From Apoderus coryli (taxonomy: Eukaryota; Arthropoda; Insecta; Coleoptera; Attelabidae): 64,000 nucleotides of DNA. Shown here piece after piece: positions 25,209 to 39,817 of the stretch. The notes below the pieces were generated by a model, which was not told the DNA's origin, did no database searches, and saw only the letters and a list, made by a program, of their open reading frames with translations. A program made the translations under genes and the position numbers. The DNA lies in the NCBI GenBank assembly GCA_911728435.2, contig OU452201.1:1736001-1800000 (forward strand). The letters run 5' to 3'. Position 1 is the first letter of the stretch. Every line of letters starts with the position of its first letter.

Positions 25209-27486
25209 AAAACCATTTGGACTCTTATTAATAACAATTTCAATTCTGACATTTTAAACTATTTTCCACAGAGACATAAATTTTGATTTCTCTACTGATT
25301 AATAATAGGTGTTGCTTAAAATACTTTTTAACCAACCCATATATTTCGGCAAATATTAAATTAATCAAACACAAAAATGTATTTTAAATTAAAAAAAATC
25401 TATGTTATGACCCCGAAATCCAAAGACAAGAATTTTGAAGATAAAAACTTCATTAAATCCATGAAACAGGTTCTTAAACTAATAAATAAATAAACAAAAC
25501 GTTTTATTAATAATCATAATTGTTGTAATGGTAAATAAGTGATTTTGCATGGTATACCTACGTTTATTTTAGATTTGTTTTTAATAATAAATAAAATATG
25601 TTCGACATTGAATAAGATATCAAAATATAGGCCAGCACTTGAATTTGAAATTAATGAAATAAATTATTTGGTACCTACACATTTTGTTGATCAATATAGA
25701 AATCTTTATCGGGTAATATAATAGACTATTTTTTAAATTCATACGGTTAATGAACCTATTATTTCAAAACTGTTATTATAAATAGTTGCTTTTTTTTTTT
25801 GTTCATTTCCTAAAACAAAGAGTATCTCTATTTAAGCCTTATTGGTGGGTACCTGAATCTGTTTGTTTGTTAGATTTTTTCATCTAAACATTTGTGTATA
25901 TTTACATAGATACTTTCCGGTATTCCTTAACTCATTTAGAGTCTGGGCCCATAACCTGTTGTTTTATTTAATTGAAACACTGATTTACTATACTACTTTA
26001 TTAATAATTATTAGAACAAAATTGGAAACGTGAAATATATCTTAAACATGTGATAGACTTTTCTTAACCTCTCTAAAACAAAAAAAAAAAACTTCTTCTT
26101 TTATTACTACTACTACTGCACACTCGTATTATCAGAAGTGACAGTTCATATTTCATTGACGCCATTTTTAAGCTAAGAAAAACATTACATAAATGATATT
26201 CTTAACATATTATGTTTCTTAGGATTGATAATGGTGCCCAATGCTGTATATCTCAACTGCAGTTTTTAAATCGATCTTTAATTTTATTTTTTGTGTTTTT
26301 GTGCGTATTTTGTAGCAACGCCAAGAATACAAATAAACCAAATTGACAGTTTAAAGTTCGAATGATTCAAAGCTATTTACATAATGAAAATCAGTGATAG
26401 TGAATATAGTTTAACACCAGCTAGTCAATTTAATACTTTTAACTCATCGTCTTTAGGCTTACGCCAACAGGGCGAGTATAGATAAGTTTCGAAAAACAAA
26501 TATTTTCCTAAAAATTATTATGTTTAATTTATTCAAAAGCATTAAAACAGTCATCGAAAAAGTATAGTGTGAAACTCCATTTCTTACTCGTATGATTTGC
26601 AAACGATCATACTCGTAGGAAATATATGTCATTTCATGTTCGTTGCCCAACATACTATTGTATATTTCTTTGTGTATATATATTTACTTGTTTGTGTTTA
26701 TTATACCGAATTTTATGACGATGCCAATAACTATTGTTAAGTAGGCAAATAAAGCAACAAAAAAATCCTCCTTATACTGATCATGACAGTCTTTTGCCCT
26801 GTTTATTTAAACTTAAAAACGCCCCCTTGTATACAACACAAATTAAAATGATGTTCTGTAAACAACACTTTCTCCCTGTATATATTTATTTAAATACTTT
26901 TCATCTGTAGCATCTTTCTGGTTGCTGGTTTATTTCAGGCTCCCCAGAATCTTTCAGTCGTTTACTAATAGGTTTTTCACACTATAAGAGTTGCATATAT
27001 AGCGTTTTATATAGACGAGTATAGTATTCAAAAATAGCTTTGAAAAAAAAAGAGAAAACACTGGGATTCCATGAATTTTCTAAACCGGAAATGAATGGAT
27101 AACTTATTTCTGTTTTTATTTTTACTTTTCATCGTAATATGTCATACAGTATAATGATTATTATTATTATTAGTCATCTTACTGATTCAAGACACTCGTC
27201 TGAAAGTTTCAAGGTTTCTATTTTGTCTATAGAATACATGGTGAATAAGAAATTAATTATAACAATGTATGAAGTTCATGCAAAGATAAAAGGAATCACC
27301 TTGTATGTTTTTATTTATTGGAAGATGGCGCAAGTGGACAATTTCTTGTCCATGAAGTTCTCTTTAGAATATACAGAGGGATATGACATCAGAGTCGCCA
27401 TTTTGAAAGACCATCTGTGACTCATAGCTCATAGTTTGTGCCATTGGAAGAAAGTTTTAGCTTTGAAGTGATTTAAAACATTGAAA
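25209..27486. other. AT-rich intergenic region
   Basis: I find no supported gene. A 93-codon frame at 27139-27420 has no recognised domain and lies directly before the THAP-like exon; it may belong to the same decayed unit. Confidence 0.4.
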
Positions 27487-27558
27487 ATGGTTAGCTGTGT
27501 GGTTTGCGGACGATCTCAAACGAAAATGATGAAAAACCATAAAATAACATTACATCAG
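27487..27558 (+). pseudogene. THAP-domain N-terminal exon remnant
   Basis: ATG followed by VSCVVCGRSQTKMMKNHKIT, carrying the N-terminal CxxC of a THAP finger, then a stop after LHQ. A possible splice donor (CA|GTAACT) overlaps the end, near where many THAP genes have an intron. No second exon follows downstream; the next recognisable sequence is a LINE. Short, so confidence is limited. Confidence 0.4.
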
Positions 27559-27774
27559 TAACTATTTGACATAAACCAATATTTAGGAACAGTCTACTTA
27601 GGAAATTTTATTGTTTTATATAAAATTTAATATTTTATTATTTAAAATTGTAAACAAAGTAGAAAACTTCCTCAAATTCTCAAAAATAAATAAAATAGAA
27701 AATGTATTAAAATTATAAGATAGAAAATATCATTCTGTTTGTTAAATAAACTGATATTCACACTTCGGATGCCA

Positions 27775-28987
27775 TATTTTCTTTTCTCGAGAATGTTTAT
27801 TCCCAGCTCAATGAGAATAGAGCAGTTGCCGGATTATTTTACGATTTTTCAAAGGCGTTTGATTGTGTAGATCACAGCATCCTTCTCAGGAAGCTTGAGT
27901 TTTATGATGTTAGAGGTTCACCTTTGGACTGGTTTCATTCTTATTTGACTGACCGAAGGCAACTGGTCAGGTTTGGGAGTGGTATGTCTGATAGTATGTG
28001 TGTGCCTTGCGGAGTGCCACAGGGGTCTGTTTTGGGTCCTGTTCTTTTTCTTCTTTATATTAACGACATTACCACTATTGGACTAACGGGAAGCTTTACG
28101 CTGTTTGCGGGTGATACGACATTCCTTTGGCATGATAGAGATGCTGATGTTGTCAAAGAAAACATTCAAATTGATTTGGGAAAGTTATTCGAATTATCTC
28201 TCATTTAATTTATCAAAAACACATGTATTATCTTTTAATTTTAAATTTGATGATTTGCTATTTGAAAATAACCATATTAATAGTCCTAATTGTGTTAAAT
28301 TTTTGGGACTCCAAATTGATTTAAAGCTTAAGTTTGATGAACATGTTAAACTGTTGGGCAGGAAGGTTTCATCTGGCTGTTATGCTTTGAGAGTTGTGTC
28401 AGGGGCTCTTGGACTGAAAGTTGCACGAAATGTGTATTTTTCTTTACTGGAGGCGTATCTTCGATATGGAATAGCGTTCTGGAGTACTTGTAGCCAAACT
28501 TTGTTTAAGAGTATATTTACACTGCAGAAGCTGTTCGTTATATGTGTAAGACAGATTTTACTGCAAGCTGTAGAGAATTATTCAAAAAACACCGAATATT
28601 GACTCACTTTTCATTTTAGAAACTGTATGTCTTATTCATAAAAATGTAAGAAACATTAACAGCTCAGCTCCACCCAGTCAACCTTATCCCACGAGACTAG
28701 TTCAGCGGGTGCACTTGCCTATACCGAGGTCTGCCTTGGTAAAGAAATCACTCCTTTATGACAGTCGCAGAATGTACAATCACTTGCCGCCAAACTTGAC
28801 GGCTGTAAAAAATCCCAAGCAATTTAGGGAAGCTGTTAAGTGCGTTCTTCTTGAGAAGGCCTATTACTACCTGGAGGATTACTTTGCTGATGCGTGGTAG
28901 TGTTTGTTTTGATTTTGTTGTGTTGATCCGGTTTTGGCTTGGTTTGATGACTTTAATGTATTATGTCTTTTCTGTTCTGCTACTTGC

Positions 28988-29025
<38 letters not shown>

Positions 29026-29291
29026 CTTGTGTTGTTATTTACATATTTTACTTCATGAATGTTTGGGGGATTTGAGATTTTACTCTTGCCTTTCTACTAA
29101 CACTGACAACATAATGTAGTAGGTTTACGTATGTTTGTAAAATATTTTTGTTATATTGTGTTTCAAACGATTAATTACATTAATCTTTTGTACTTTGTAC
29201 GTCTTTGTTATATATTATTTTAAGTATGACTTTGTCTACAAGAACTTTTGTGATTCTTTTATGACAATAAAGTTAAAGATACTAATACTAT
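27775..29291 (+). mobile_element. 5'-truncated LINE, second reverse transcriptase copy
   Basis: The frame shows FYDFSKAFDCVDHSILL, then GVPQGSVLGPVLFLLYI, then the catalytic box as LFAGDTTFLW, where the usual FADD has become AGD, removing one catalytic aspartate. A frameshift near 28.19 kb is followed by thumb sequence KFLGLQIDLKLKFDEHV. The 3' part has a TA microsatellite and ends in ATGACAATAAAG near 29.28 kb. It is a different family member from the copy at 23.7 kb and is inactive. Confidence 0.88.
28990..29021. repeat. TA dinucleotide microsatellite
   Basis: About 15 TA units inside the 3' region of the second LINE copy. Confidence 0.9.
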
Positions 29292-32200
29292 TCAAATTTT
29301 GTTGTTGTTGTTTTTATTATTTAGCTGTTTATTCGATCTAATAGGTTATCTGCCAGAATTTACAACATTAATTAAAAGCGATTCTTTAAAATTTATAATA
29401 ATTAAAAGCTTTTTTCTGTTAAAATATAAAAATTACGCCACTGGCTACTGGAAAATGTCCGCGGCCATATTGAAACACCAACGCGGTCGCCTGACAATAT
29501 GAAAAATGCGCCTCTCTATCATTTTGTTTCCATTGATTCTTCAATAGTTTTGATAAACTTAAAATTAGTTTAAAACAAAAATACGAAAATTATTTCGAAG
29601 ACAATGTATAAATGAACTTTGAAATATTGATTGGATAAGACTCTGGAATGCTAACAACTAATTCAGCATAAATTACAAAGTTAAAAGAAAAAAGTGTACA
29701 GTAGGTAATAATTTTAAAAGTTAGCAAAAATCTACATTATTTAAAATGTTGTTGAAATTATTTGAAAGCAAGGTCATTTGTTTTATTATTATGTGCATGG
29801 TATTTTAAATACATAAATAATCTGTCGGAGTTACTATTTAATATTGGTAAGTGAGAGATTAAGATTTGCGACGAAATCACGTATTTTTATCACCATATTT
29901 TTCCCTAGTTTGGGCCGATGATTACATGACAGCTTATTCGTCATTCTAAAATCATTAATTACTATTATCCTAATGTACCTATAGGCAATTGGTTATTTAT
30001 CATTTTCTCAGCGATACCGGTGATCGTTTATTGTATAACTTTCACTTTATTTCAGCATTTAGCAGATGTGCTATCATGCATAATACATTTTTGCAATAAC
30101 TTCCTTTTTCATTAATATTTTCGTACTCTCGATTACGAGTTTCCATAGAATTGTAATTGTTTATTGTTTTCATTCCAATACAGGGTCTTCTTCAAAACCT
30201 TTTTCAGTCGCAACAGTATTGGTTTTTATTTTTCTATTTATTTAGAACTAGAGCTACATAACCTGCAAATATTTATCGTGGTTAAAAAATACTCAACTAT
30301 CTTGTCAGATTGATAAAGTGGTCGCACAAACTACTATAAGGTGATATATTAATAGGCATAAGTCAATTTTCTCAAATGGAACACCCTGTATATTATCTAA
30401 TATTCTGAAAAACAATCAAATTCCCTTTGAAATGATATGCCATGTTTCTAGAAAGATACATTTTAATTAGGTAGCCATGAAACGTCATTAAACGTCACGA
30501 AACATTACAATAACATAACCTTTATAATGTAATTCTCACTAATAACTAAAATTTATGAGTTTATACCGTAAATATGCCCAACTATAATTTGTTGAAGCAC
30601 CGAACTGACGTGTATTATTTTCCTGAAGCATATTATAATACATTACAATTATCCTAATTTTCTTTCTACTCGGTTAACTTTTCAACTGATATTAAAAGGC
30701 AGGGCACTAATTTTCCAAAGCACTTGAGTAGGAGAGGTACTACTTACACAATTATCTCTACCTATATAAATTGTTTATTGTATATTATATATAGGGTAGT
30801 AAAACAAAGGAAAATTAATCATGTAAGTTTAATAAATGCAACGAAGAATTTATTACTTAAGCGTCTTTTAATTTGCCGTTTATGTTATTTTTTATCTTAT
30901 AGCAAATAAAGGTAGGTACCTATGTGAAAATTGTAAACAACCTCAGTCATAAATTAAATAGCAATTTATTTGAATTCACTACTTTCGATAAGATCCTACC
31001 ATTAAAAACTCATAGAAACGTAATTTAAATACAATAGAAACATATGATAGATAAGATTCTTTTATTATGAATAAATACGTACCTATTATGACATTAAACA
31101 GGTTAAATCTTAATTTCATATCATCTGTTTGATAGAAAAACATTAAGCATCTGTCAAAAAATAGGTCGTATAAAAATCAATGACGATAGATTGAACCCAA
31201 CAACAACAAACTCCAAGATAATCATGCAAGATCTTTTAAATTGCCAAAATTCGTTGCTCCAAATTACACAGAGTGTAAGCCACTAAATTATCCTCCTCAA
31301 TTGAGGTGTTATAAAAATTAGTCTGCCTTCTCTGTCATAAATTTAAATTCATTATACCAGCAGTAGGTGACCTAAGGTCAGTTATAACATTTGTTTCTTC
31401 ACAAAGATATGGGTAAGTACTACTTACAATTTCGTTACAGAAGATAAAAGACACCAAATTTGTACATGATGAAAATACAATACAAATTATAAATAACAAC
31501 AATTTGAAAGCGTTTAGTAGTTTAATATTAAAACAATTATTATTTTAAGCAAACATCAAAGGCATATATCCTAGTTGCATTTAAATTCATTTGTATAACA
31601 ATAAACCGGAAGAATTTATTATGGTTGTAACAAAAATCTGGTAACGGACCAGTTTTGGTACATACCTAATTAGGTATAGCCAAATTTTGCGAATGTTAAA
31701 AGTTAAAACACAATAAAAACAGGTAGGTACCTACTGATAAATTAATCTCGAAAAATCATGTGCACTATGTAATATTAAACTACTTACATTTAATTCATCC
31801 AAAACCAATTAATATTCCCATTTAACACATTATAAACACAGTAGACTAGCTGTTTATTGTTTCAATTTTAAAATATTAACAAACAGAAAGTATATAACCA
31901 GTTAAATAAGTATTTTTTAAAACTTTACAGAGTATATTTATTATTGTTGTCACTATTGCTTCTTGAAGAAGAAAAAGAATACTGACTAGGTACTTAGTTT
32001 CTTTGGTATATAGTAGTAGTAGTGTTCTTTTAACCGTATATAACAACATGTAAGTGGTAAATAAGCAAAAGCAACTTTCTGTGAGTAACTGAACAAAGCA
32101 TATAAGCGGTAAAAGCGCATAAGTAACTAGTAAATAATAATATAAATAAACCTCGACGAAAACGTTTCTGTGAAGTTGTTAGTGGAACGAGACAGGCGAT

Positions 32201-32441
32201 AGACATTCATATGTGCCGTATAATTATTATTATTACTCCCACCATAAAGGTACCGGTTGTTTTGCTTTTCGTACTGTTTGTAGTACCACCTAATTAATGT
32301 GACATCCTATTTGAGATAACCACTTTCAGATAAGCCGAAATCCACAAAATATAAAATATTTATTTTTCATGAATCATAATTATTGAAATATCTGTTATTT
32401 GATAAAAAATGTATATTGCACCATGGAACAGTATATATAAC
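29292..32441. other. AT-rich gene-poor region, 3.1 kb
   Basis: No supported exon. An isolated GGAACACCCTGTATA at about 30.37 kb resembles a DNA-transposon end but has no visible partner. Otherwise nothing recognised. Confidence 0.4.
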
Positions 32442-32732
32442 CTCTTGCCATTGCATGTGAATCTAGAGGTACCGTCCGGCATAACACCTTGCCCCTGCGT
32501 TATTCTGATTTTCTGGCACAAGTTAGTTTTTGGCGATTTGCAAAATTTACACTCTCCGCATTGGGGGACGTACAAAGGAATTACATGATCACCTAAACAG
32601 GGAATAATTAGTATTAATCATTATTTACCTACATTAATAATATATTAGGTATAATATTTACCGGGTTGTACGTTAGTAACACCTTCTCCAATACTTTCTA
32701 CAATTCCTGCGCCCTCATGTCCTAAAATCACT
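32442..32732 (-). pseudogene. Inverted partial copy of formaldehyde dehydrogenase
   Basis: Reverse-complement copy of 35482-35772. It contains the end of Fdh exon 2 ([16 protein letters not shown]), all of intron 2 and most of exon 3 ([15 protein letters not shown]). Aligned position by position with no gap, the copies appear identical over 291 bp, intron included, and diverge abruptly at both ends. It was therefore copied as genomic DNA, not by retroposition, and recently. It has no start codon of its own and no downstream exons. Confidence 0.93.
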
Positions 32733-33092
32733 ACCAATAGACAACCAGTAATACTAAATAATGTATGTTGGGTTGCATATGGTTAATCACAAATAAGAAA
32801 AATAGGCCTGATGTCTGGTGGAATATGATCTCCAAAAGTTTATATTTGTGAGAAACTTCAACGAACTCCTACTAATCATGGAATTGCTCTCCTAAATTGA
32901 CAAAAGCTTTCTAACCTTACACACCTTGCCACACAAAACATACGTATGTCCGTGCTTGTGCTGATTTCTTGTTGTCGCGTAATGTGCATTGTCAATTGTC
33001 ATTTACAAAACAATATAACCTATAATTAATACGAAATAAAAATGTTTACGTTTTCAATTTGTGTCAAATGAAATTAAAAATTATTTAAAAAT

Positions 33093-34031
33093 ATGGATAT
33101 TACAACGTTATTTAAGGCTTATGTGAAAACAGTTCGGACAACAAATAAGAATTTAAACGATCAGGTGGAAGTTAAGCCCACAAAAATACTAAAACTCCAT
33201 AAAGATGTTCAACTGTCCAAAGCTAAAGAAGTTCTTAAGCAAATTAGCAATTTACAACAATATTTGAACGAAAACAAGGCAGCATATCTAAATGTGATCA
33301 ACTATCTCTCAACCAATAAAACTATGAGTGAAAATGATAGAGAAAAAATTGACACTGTAGCTGAAAATATTATAACATCGTGTAAACATTTATTGAGTGA
33401 ATATAAAACAGAAATAGTGCAATTAAAAAAATCAGAACAAATACAAGAACATTATCACAACGTTATAGAGTCCTTAGAAGATTATTTGAAATGCGTTTCT
33501 AAAATCTATACTGAAGCCAAAGCTGTTAGAATCAAGCGCGTAATTGAAGCACATAAATTATCAAAATTGGAAACGAAACCAAGCAAAAACGAACTGGAAA
33601 AGCCTCCAAAGTTTAGTCGGTTAGATGGTTCAGGTGATTTTGAAAAAAATATTAAAAAACCTATAATTCCTGTTACACCACCAGTAGATTACAATGAAGA
33701 ATTATCTGCGGAAGATATGCAAATGTTTGAAGCTGAAAATGAACAGTTATACAATGAGTTAAATAGCATTTCAGATGAGGTTAGGCAAATGGAGAGTAAA
33801 GTTGTGCATATAGCAGAGCTACAGGAATTGTTTACTGAAAAGGTCTTGCAGCAAGAGAAAGATATTGAAAGAATTGCAGCTACAGTGATCGGTTCAACGG
33901 AGAATATGCGAGATGCAAATCAACAAATAAAACAAGCTATACAAAGGAATGCTGGGTTAAGGGTTTGGGTATTATTTTTCATGTTAGTGATGTCATTTAG
34001 TTTATTATTTTTAGATTGGTATAATGATTAA
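33093..34031 (+). CDS. Syx18: Syntaxin 18, ER Qa-SNARE
   Basis: Syntaxin 18 is the Qa-SNARE of the endoplasmic reticulum, acting with the NRZ tether in Golgi-to-ER retrograde traffic. The coding region is a single exon of 312 residues (human 335). The N-terminus MDITTLFKAYVKTV is the family's Sly1-binding-type peptide. A helical region follows, then the SNARE motif of about 60 residues around EVRQMESKVVHIAELQELF and QEKDIERIAATVIGSTENM. A C-terminal transmembrane anchor (VWVLFFMLVMSFSLLFL) ends DWYND, matching the DWYDS end of vertebrate STX18. The stop is followed directly by AATAAA. It faces TMEM230 tail to tail, with 104 bp between stop codons. Confidence 0.93.
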   Translation: MDITTLFKAYVKTVRTTNKNLNDQVEVKPTKILKLHKDVQLSKAKEVLKQISNLQQYLNENKAAYLNVINYLSTNKTMSENDREKIDTVAENIITSCKHLLSEYKTEIVQLKKSEQIQEHYHNVIESLEDYLKCVSKIYTEAKAVRIKRVIEAHKLSKLETKPSKNELEKPPKFSRLDGSGDFEKNIKKPIIPVTPPVDYNEELSAEDMQMFEAENEQLYNELNSISDEVRQMESKVVHIAELQELFTEKVLQQEKDIERIAATVIGSTENMRDANQQIKQAIQRNAGLRVWVLFFMLVMSFSLLFLDWYND

Positions 34032-34135
34032 ATAAAATGTTGTTTATTAAGTATATTAATTAATTTACTTCTAAGGCAACTTATGATATATTGACTAGAT
34101 AGTTATAATTAGGTACTTAAAATATAACGGTTCCA

Positions 34136-34566
34136 TTATTCAAATTCCGGTATATCATCAAACGAATATCCTGGTACTTCTTTATAAGCAAAATATGCTA
34201 TTCTAACATGATACGCACCAGGAATAAACATTAGGACTCCTAATATTATCATTGGCCATAGCCTGTCTGAATATTGCATTTTAATATGGCCCGTTACAAC
34301 TAGAGAACCCAGTACTAACAGTGTAGTACCCACTACCAGAAGTAATGAAGCTAAAGTTATTGCTTTCCATGGTATTTTCTGTTCTGGTAAAGCGAACTGG
34401 GCATCGACAAATCCACTGTCTCGTGTTGGTAGTTTAGAATATTCCCCATTTTTACGAATACGCCGTGACATGTTGATGTCTTCTAAATAATCTGCAAAAG
34501 TAGTTTAGAATTTATGTTAAATTGGTAAAGTTATTTACTTGTACCTGATATGGAATGTAAGCTCAT
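34136..34566 (-). CDS. TMEM230: TMEM230, endosomal/vesicle membrane protein
   Basis: TMEM230 is a two-pass membrane protein of secretory, recycling and synaptic vesicles. The main exon (34491-34136) has IPWKAITLASLLLVVGTTLL and LWPMIILGVLMFIPGAYHV as its two membrane segments and ends YSFDDIPEFE, matching the family C-terminus. ATG 34471 gives 111 residues. An upstream 22-nt exon (34566-34545) with its own ATG and a good donor joins in frame, giving a 125-residue form with MSLHSISDYLEDIN at the front; the human protein is 120 residues. I chose the longer form because the splice sites and frame agree, but initiation at 34471 is possible. It is divergent from Fdh, which lies 665 bp away. Confidence 0.85.
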
Positions 34567-35231
34567 ATTTAATTAAGATTATTGATTAATAAATTATAAA
34601 TAAATATTTAAATCAAGTTTACAAGTATGCTTGAAGTGAAGTTATCCATCAATAATTTGAAATGACAAACCAATATGCGATTACTTCACATCAGGTAAAC
34701 TGAACTGCTGACCGATTGCTCATCGAATCAAGTGCCAAAACTCCGAAAGATCAGTTAAACATCCGATATTTGGCTCAAATGGAAATGCACAACAATATTG
34801 GGTCAGTGCAATCGGACTACTAAAATGAGCAAAATGGACGCTTTATCAATATCACTGGATTATTTTAATCCAAATCTCATATCCCTGTGTACAAATGGTG
34901 CAATTTATTGATAGATATAACTAAAATTAAATATTTATATGTTATATTCAGGAATGTATTAAACATTAAAAAAACCAGAGGCTGTGAACGCCTTAAAATA
35001 TAAAGCCCTTGTTATATTCTAAGTCCAACGCAGAACAGGTATGTGGCGTGTTGGAACAAATCAATTATAGGTTGCCAATGTCAGTGAGTTCATGGAGTGG
35101 GGATTGAAAATTTCCTATAATAATTTGAATTTTGCCTTTTCTATGTAACCTTTGTATTCTTTAATTTCAAGAATTAATTCGTCAATAGAAATATAGTGAC
35201 GTCCTCTCTAATTCATTAATTATTTTCCAAC
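34567..35231. promoter_or_regulatory. Divergent promoter region, TMEM230 / Fdh
   Basis: The 665-bp spacer between two head-to-head start codons must supply both promoters. No TATA box or binding site could be assigned with confidence, and no repeat was seen. Confidence 0.4.
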
Positions 35232-37630
<2,399 letters not shown>

Positions 37631-38070
37631 GAAGCACCCAGAATATTTTAAGAATAAATCTTCCTTTCTTTTTTTTTTTATGTGCGAAAAGGTATATTTT
37701 GAATAAAATTCAGTGTTTTATTTTAAAATTCATTTTTTACATACAATATCCAATAACTTTGTACGATAGTTGTCTTCTAATGTCACTCTCAAATAAAAAT
37801 GTGAGGACTTAGAGTGGGGATTTCATCTCTGTTGTGCAGCGTTGCCAACTATACAAACTAGTTTATCATGTTTGTACTCATTTTACTACATTTTTTTAGC
37901 AATAAATGCAAATTCGCATGTTTCTTGAAAAGGATTTTGCTTTTAATGTTATTCCGCTAAACGTAAATTCATTCCGCAAAATCAAGCGTAAATTGACTAG
38001 GTTGGTAGCACTGCTTTTGTTTAACAGAGGAAGTGAATCGTGTCAGTTGAATGTAATAGAATAAAACATA
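37631..38070. other. Fdh 3' flank
   Basis: Contains an AATAAA at about 37.70 kb, suitable as the Fdh poly(A) signal. Nothing else recognised up to the transposon. Confidence 0.5.
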
Positions 38071-38410
38071 CAGGGTGGTCCAACGAAAAGTTTGCACCTA
38101 GCTTTTCTCTTTTTTTTGTAGTCGAATGCGAAAATGCTCGGACACGTCGATTTTGCTTTTGAGGGGGACACATTTTAAACATATTTTTCGATCTGCGACT
38201 TTAACCCCCTAGCGGGGGTGAGTAACAACCCTAAAATTTTAAATGGAAAGAGGGGTCTAATGACATATCATTTGAAAGGACACAAAATTGTCTTTCTAAT
38301 GATACCCTATTTGTCGAATTTTACTAAAACAGTTAATACGAAAACGACTTTAAAGACATTAAGCCGATAATTTTGGTATTAATGAGAAATACAAATAAGT
38401 TTTAATTATT
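38071..38410. repeat. Left terminal inverted repeat of DD41D transposon
   Basis: Pairs with 39818-40157; position x on the left corresponds to 78228 minus x on the right without any gap. Confidence 0.92.
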
Positions 38411-38514
38411 GCGAGTGAAAACACCTGCAATCGTTAGTACATTCCAATGTTTGTTAGTTTTAACATTGCTTTGTAAAAAAAGTAAACAAGCTGTTAAATT
38501 GATTTATTAAAACG

Positions 38515-39588
38515 TTACATTAACAAATGTTGAAAATGTGACCCATTTGATTCCATACAATAATACAGATTTTGTTCAAATCTATTTCTAACATTTTGTA
38601 GCATATCAGGTGTTATGTTTCTGCACTCTTCTGTAATGCGTTGGCGAAGATCTTCTATGGACTCGGGCTTCGTGGCAAAACATTTATTTTTTAAGTGCCC
38701 CCAAAGAAAAAAGTCTAAACGCGATAAATCCGGTGACCTGGCAGGCCATTCAATTGGGCCCCTCCTTCCAATCCACCGTCCAGGGAACCGGTCATCTAAG
38801 AACTGTCTTACAGGAGCCACATAGTGCGGAGGTGCTCCATCTTGCTGGAAATAAAGCCGATCAGCAGTATGATTTTGGTCATCTTCTATTATTTGTGTTA
38901 TTAAAGGATCAATTGTGTCTTCAAGCATGTTTAGGTACACTTCACCAGTTAAATTTCCAGGAATAAAAAGTGGTCCTATAATATGATTTCCTAATATGCC
39001 ACACCAGACGTTTATTTTTTGAGGATACTGGGTATGAACCTCACGGAATAAATGTGGGTTACTGTCATCCCAGTAACGGCAATTGTGCCTATTTACAGCT
39101 CCATTCAAATAAAATGTGCATTCGTCGGAAAAACAAATGTTAAATAATAATTGCGGATCTTCAATTAAACGCTGGCTCATTGCTTCACAAAATTGCAGCC
39201 TTCTATCAGGATCATCCTCATTTAGTTCCTGTACTAATTTGATTTTGTACGGATGAAATTTGTATGCTTTTAAAATTCGTATTATGGACGAACGGGAGAC
39301 ACCTGAGGCTTCAGCTAGTTGACGGGTACTTTGACTATGATCCATTTCAACATGCCCTAAAACAGCGACTTCCACAGCTTCATTTCTGATCGGTTTCTGC
39401 GGCTGGTGTTTTACATTACAGACAGATCCGGTATCTACAAACTTTTTAACTAACTTGCCAACGTACACATCATTCACATTTTTATCGGGATGTCTCTCAT
39501 TAAATAAGCGAGCCGTAAGTCTAGCACTACTATTATTTTGAAAATAAAGTTTAACAATTTCAACTCGTTCTAGAATGGAATAAATCAT
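38515..39588 (-). CDS. DD41D transposase, intact
   Basis: The encoded cut-and-paste transposase has 357 residues starting at ATG 39588 (MIYSILERVEIV). An in-frame ATG 39 nt earlier would add only a poorly conserved 13-residue leader. The N-terminal half has helix-turn-helix-type DNA-binding sequence, with RQLAEASGVSRSSIIRIL at about residues 89-106. The catalytic triad is Asp155 (CFSDECTFYLNG), Asp250 (YFQQDGAPPHY) and Asp292 (SRLDFFLWGHLK), with 41 residues between the last two. That is the DD41D spacing, as opposed to 34 in mariner proper. The usual SPDLTPLD motif reads SPDLSRLD here, two changes next to the third aspartate that might affect activity. No stop or frameshift interrupts it. 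Confidence 0.93.
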   Translation of the reverse strand: MIYSILERVEIVKLYFQNNSSARLTARLFNERHPDKNVNDVYVGKLVKKFVDTGSVCNVKHQPQKPIRNEAVEVAVLGHVEMDHSQSTRQLAEASGVSRSSIIRILKAYKFHPYKIKLVQELNEDDPDRRLQFCEAMSQRLIEDPQLLFNICFSDECTFYLNGAVNRHNCRYWDDSNPHLFREVHTQYPQKINVWCGILGNHIIGPLFIPGNLTGEVYLNMLEDTIDPLITQIIEDDQNHTADRLYFQQDGAPPHYVAPVRQFLDDRFPGRWIGRRGPIEWPARSPDLSRLDFFLWGHLKNKCFATKPESIEDLRQRITEECRNITPDMLQNVRNRFEQNLYYCMESNGSHFQHLLM

Positions 39589-39817
39589 TTTGTACGGTAA
39601 AAGTAAAATAACTTGAGAAGCAACCAAACTGAATCAATGAAAAGACTAAAATAAACGGTGTAAATTCTTTTCCTACACGTATCTGCAGTTTTTATTTCAA
39701 CAAAAAACGCAAACGATTAGTGAGGAATTTAGTTCTGATAAATAAGATAGTGTTTTTGAAATCCCGTTTTTCTTCAAAGTAAATAATTTAGAAATGATTG
39801 TAGTTGTTTTCAGTCGT

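Noticed and set aside
29156..29502. Open frames downstream of the second LINE
   Set aside because: Hydrophobic, AT-driven frames overlapping the LINE tail, without conserved motifs.
30361..30385. GGAACACCCTGTATA resembling a DNA-transposon terminus
   Set aside because: No inverted partner was found within the surrounding 3 kb.
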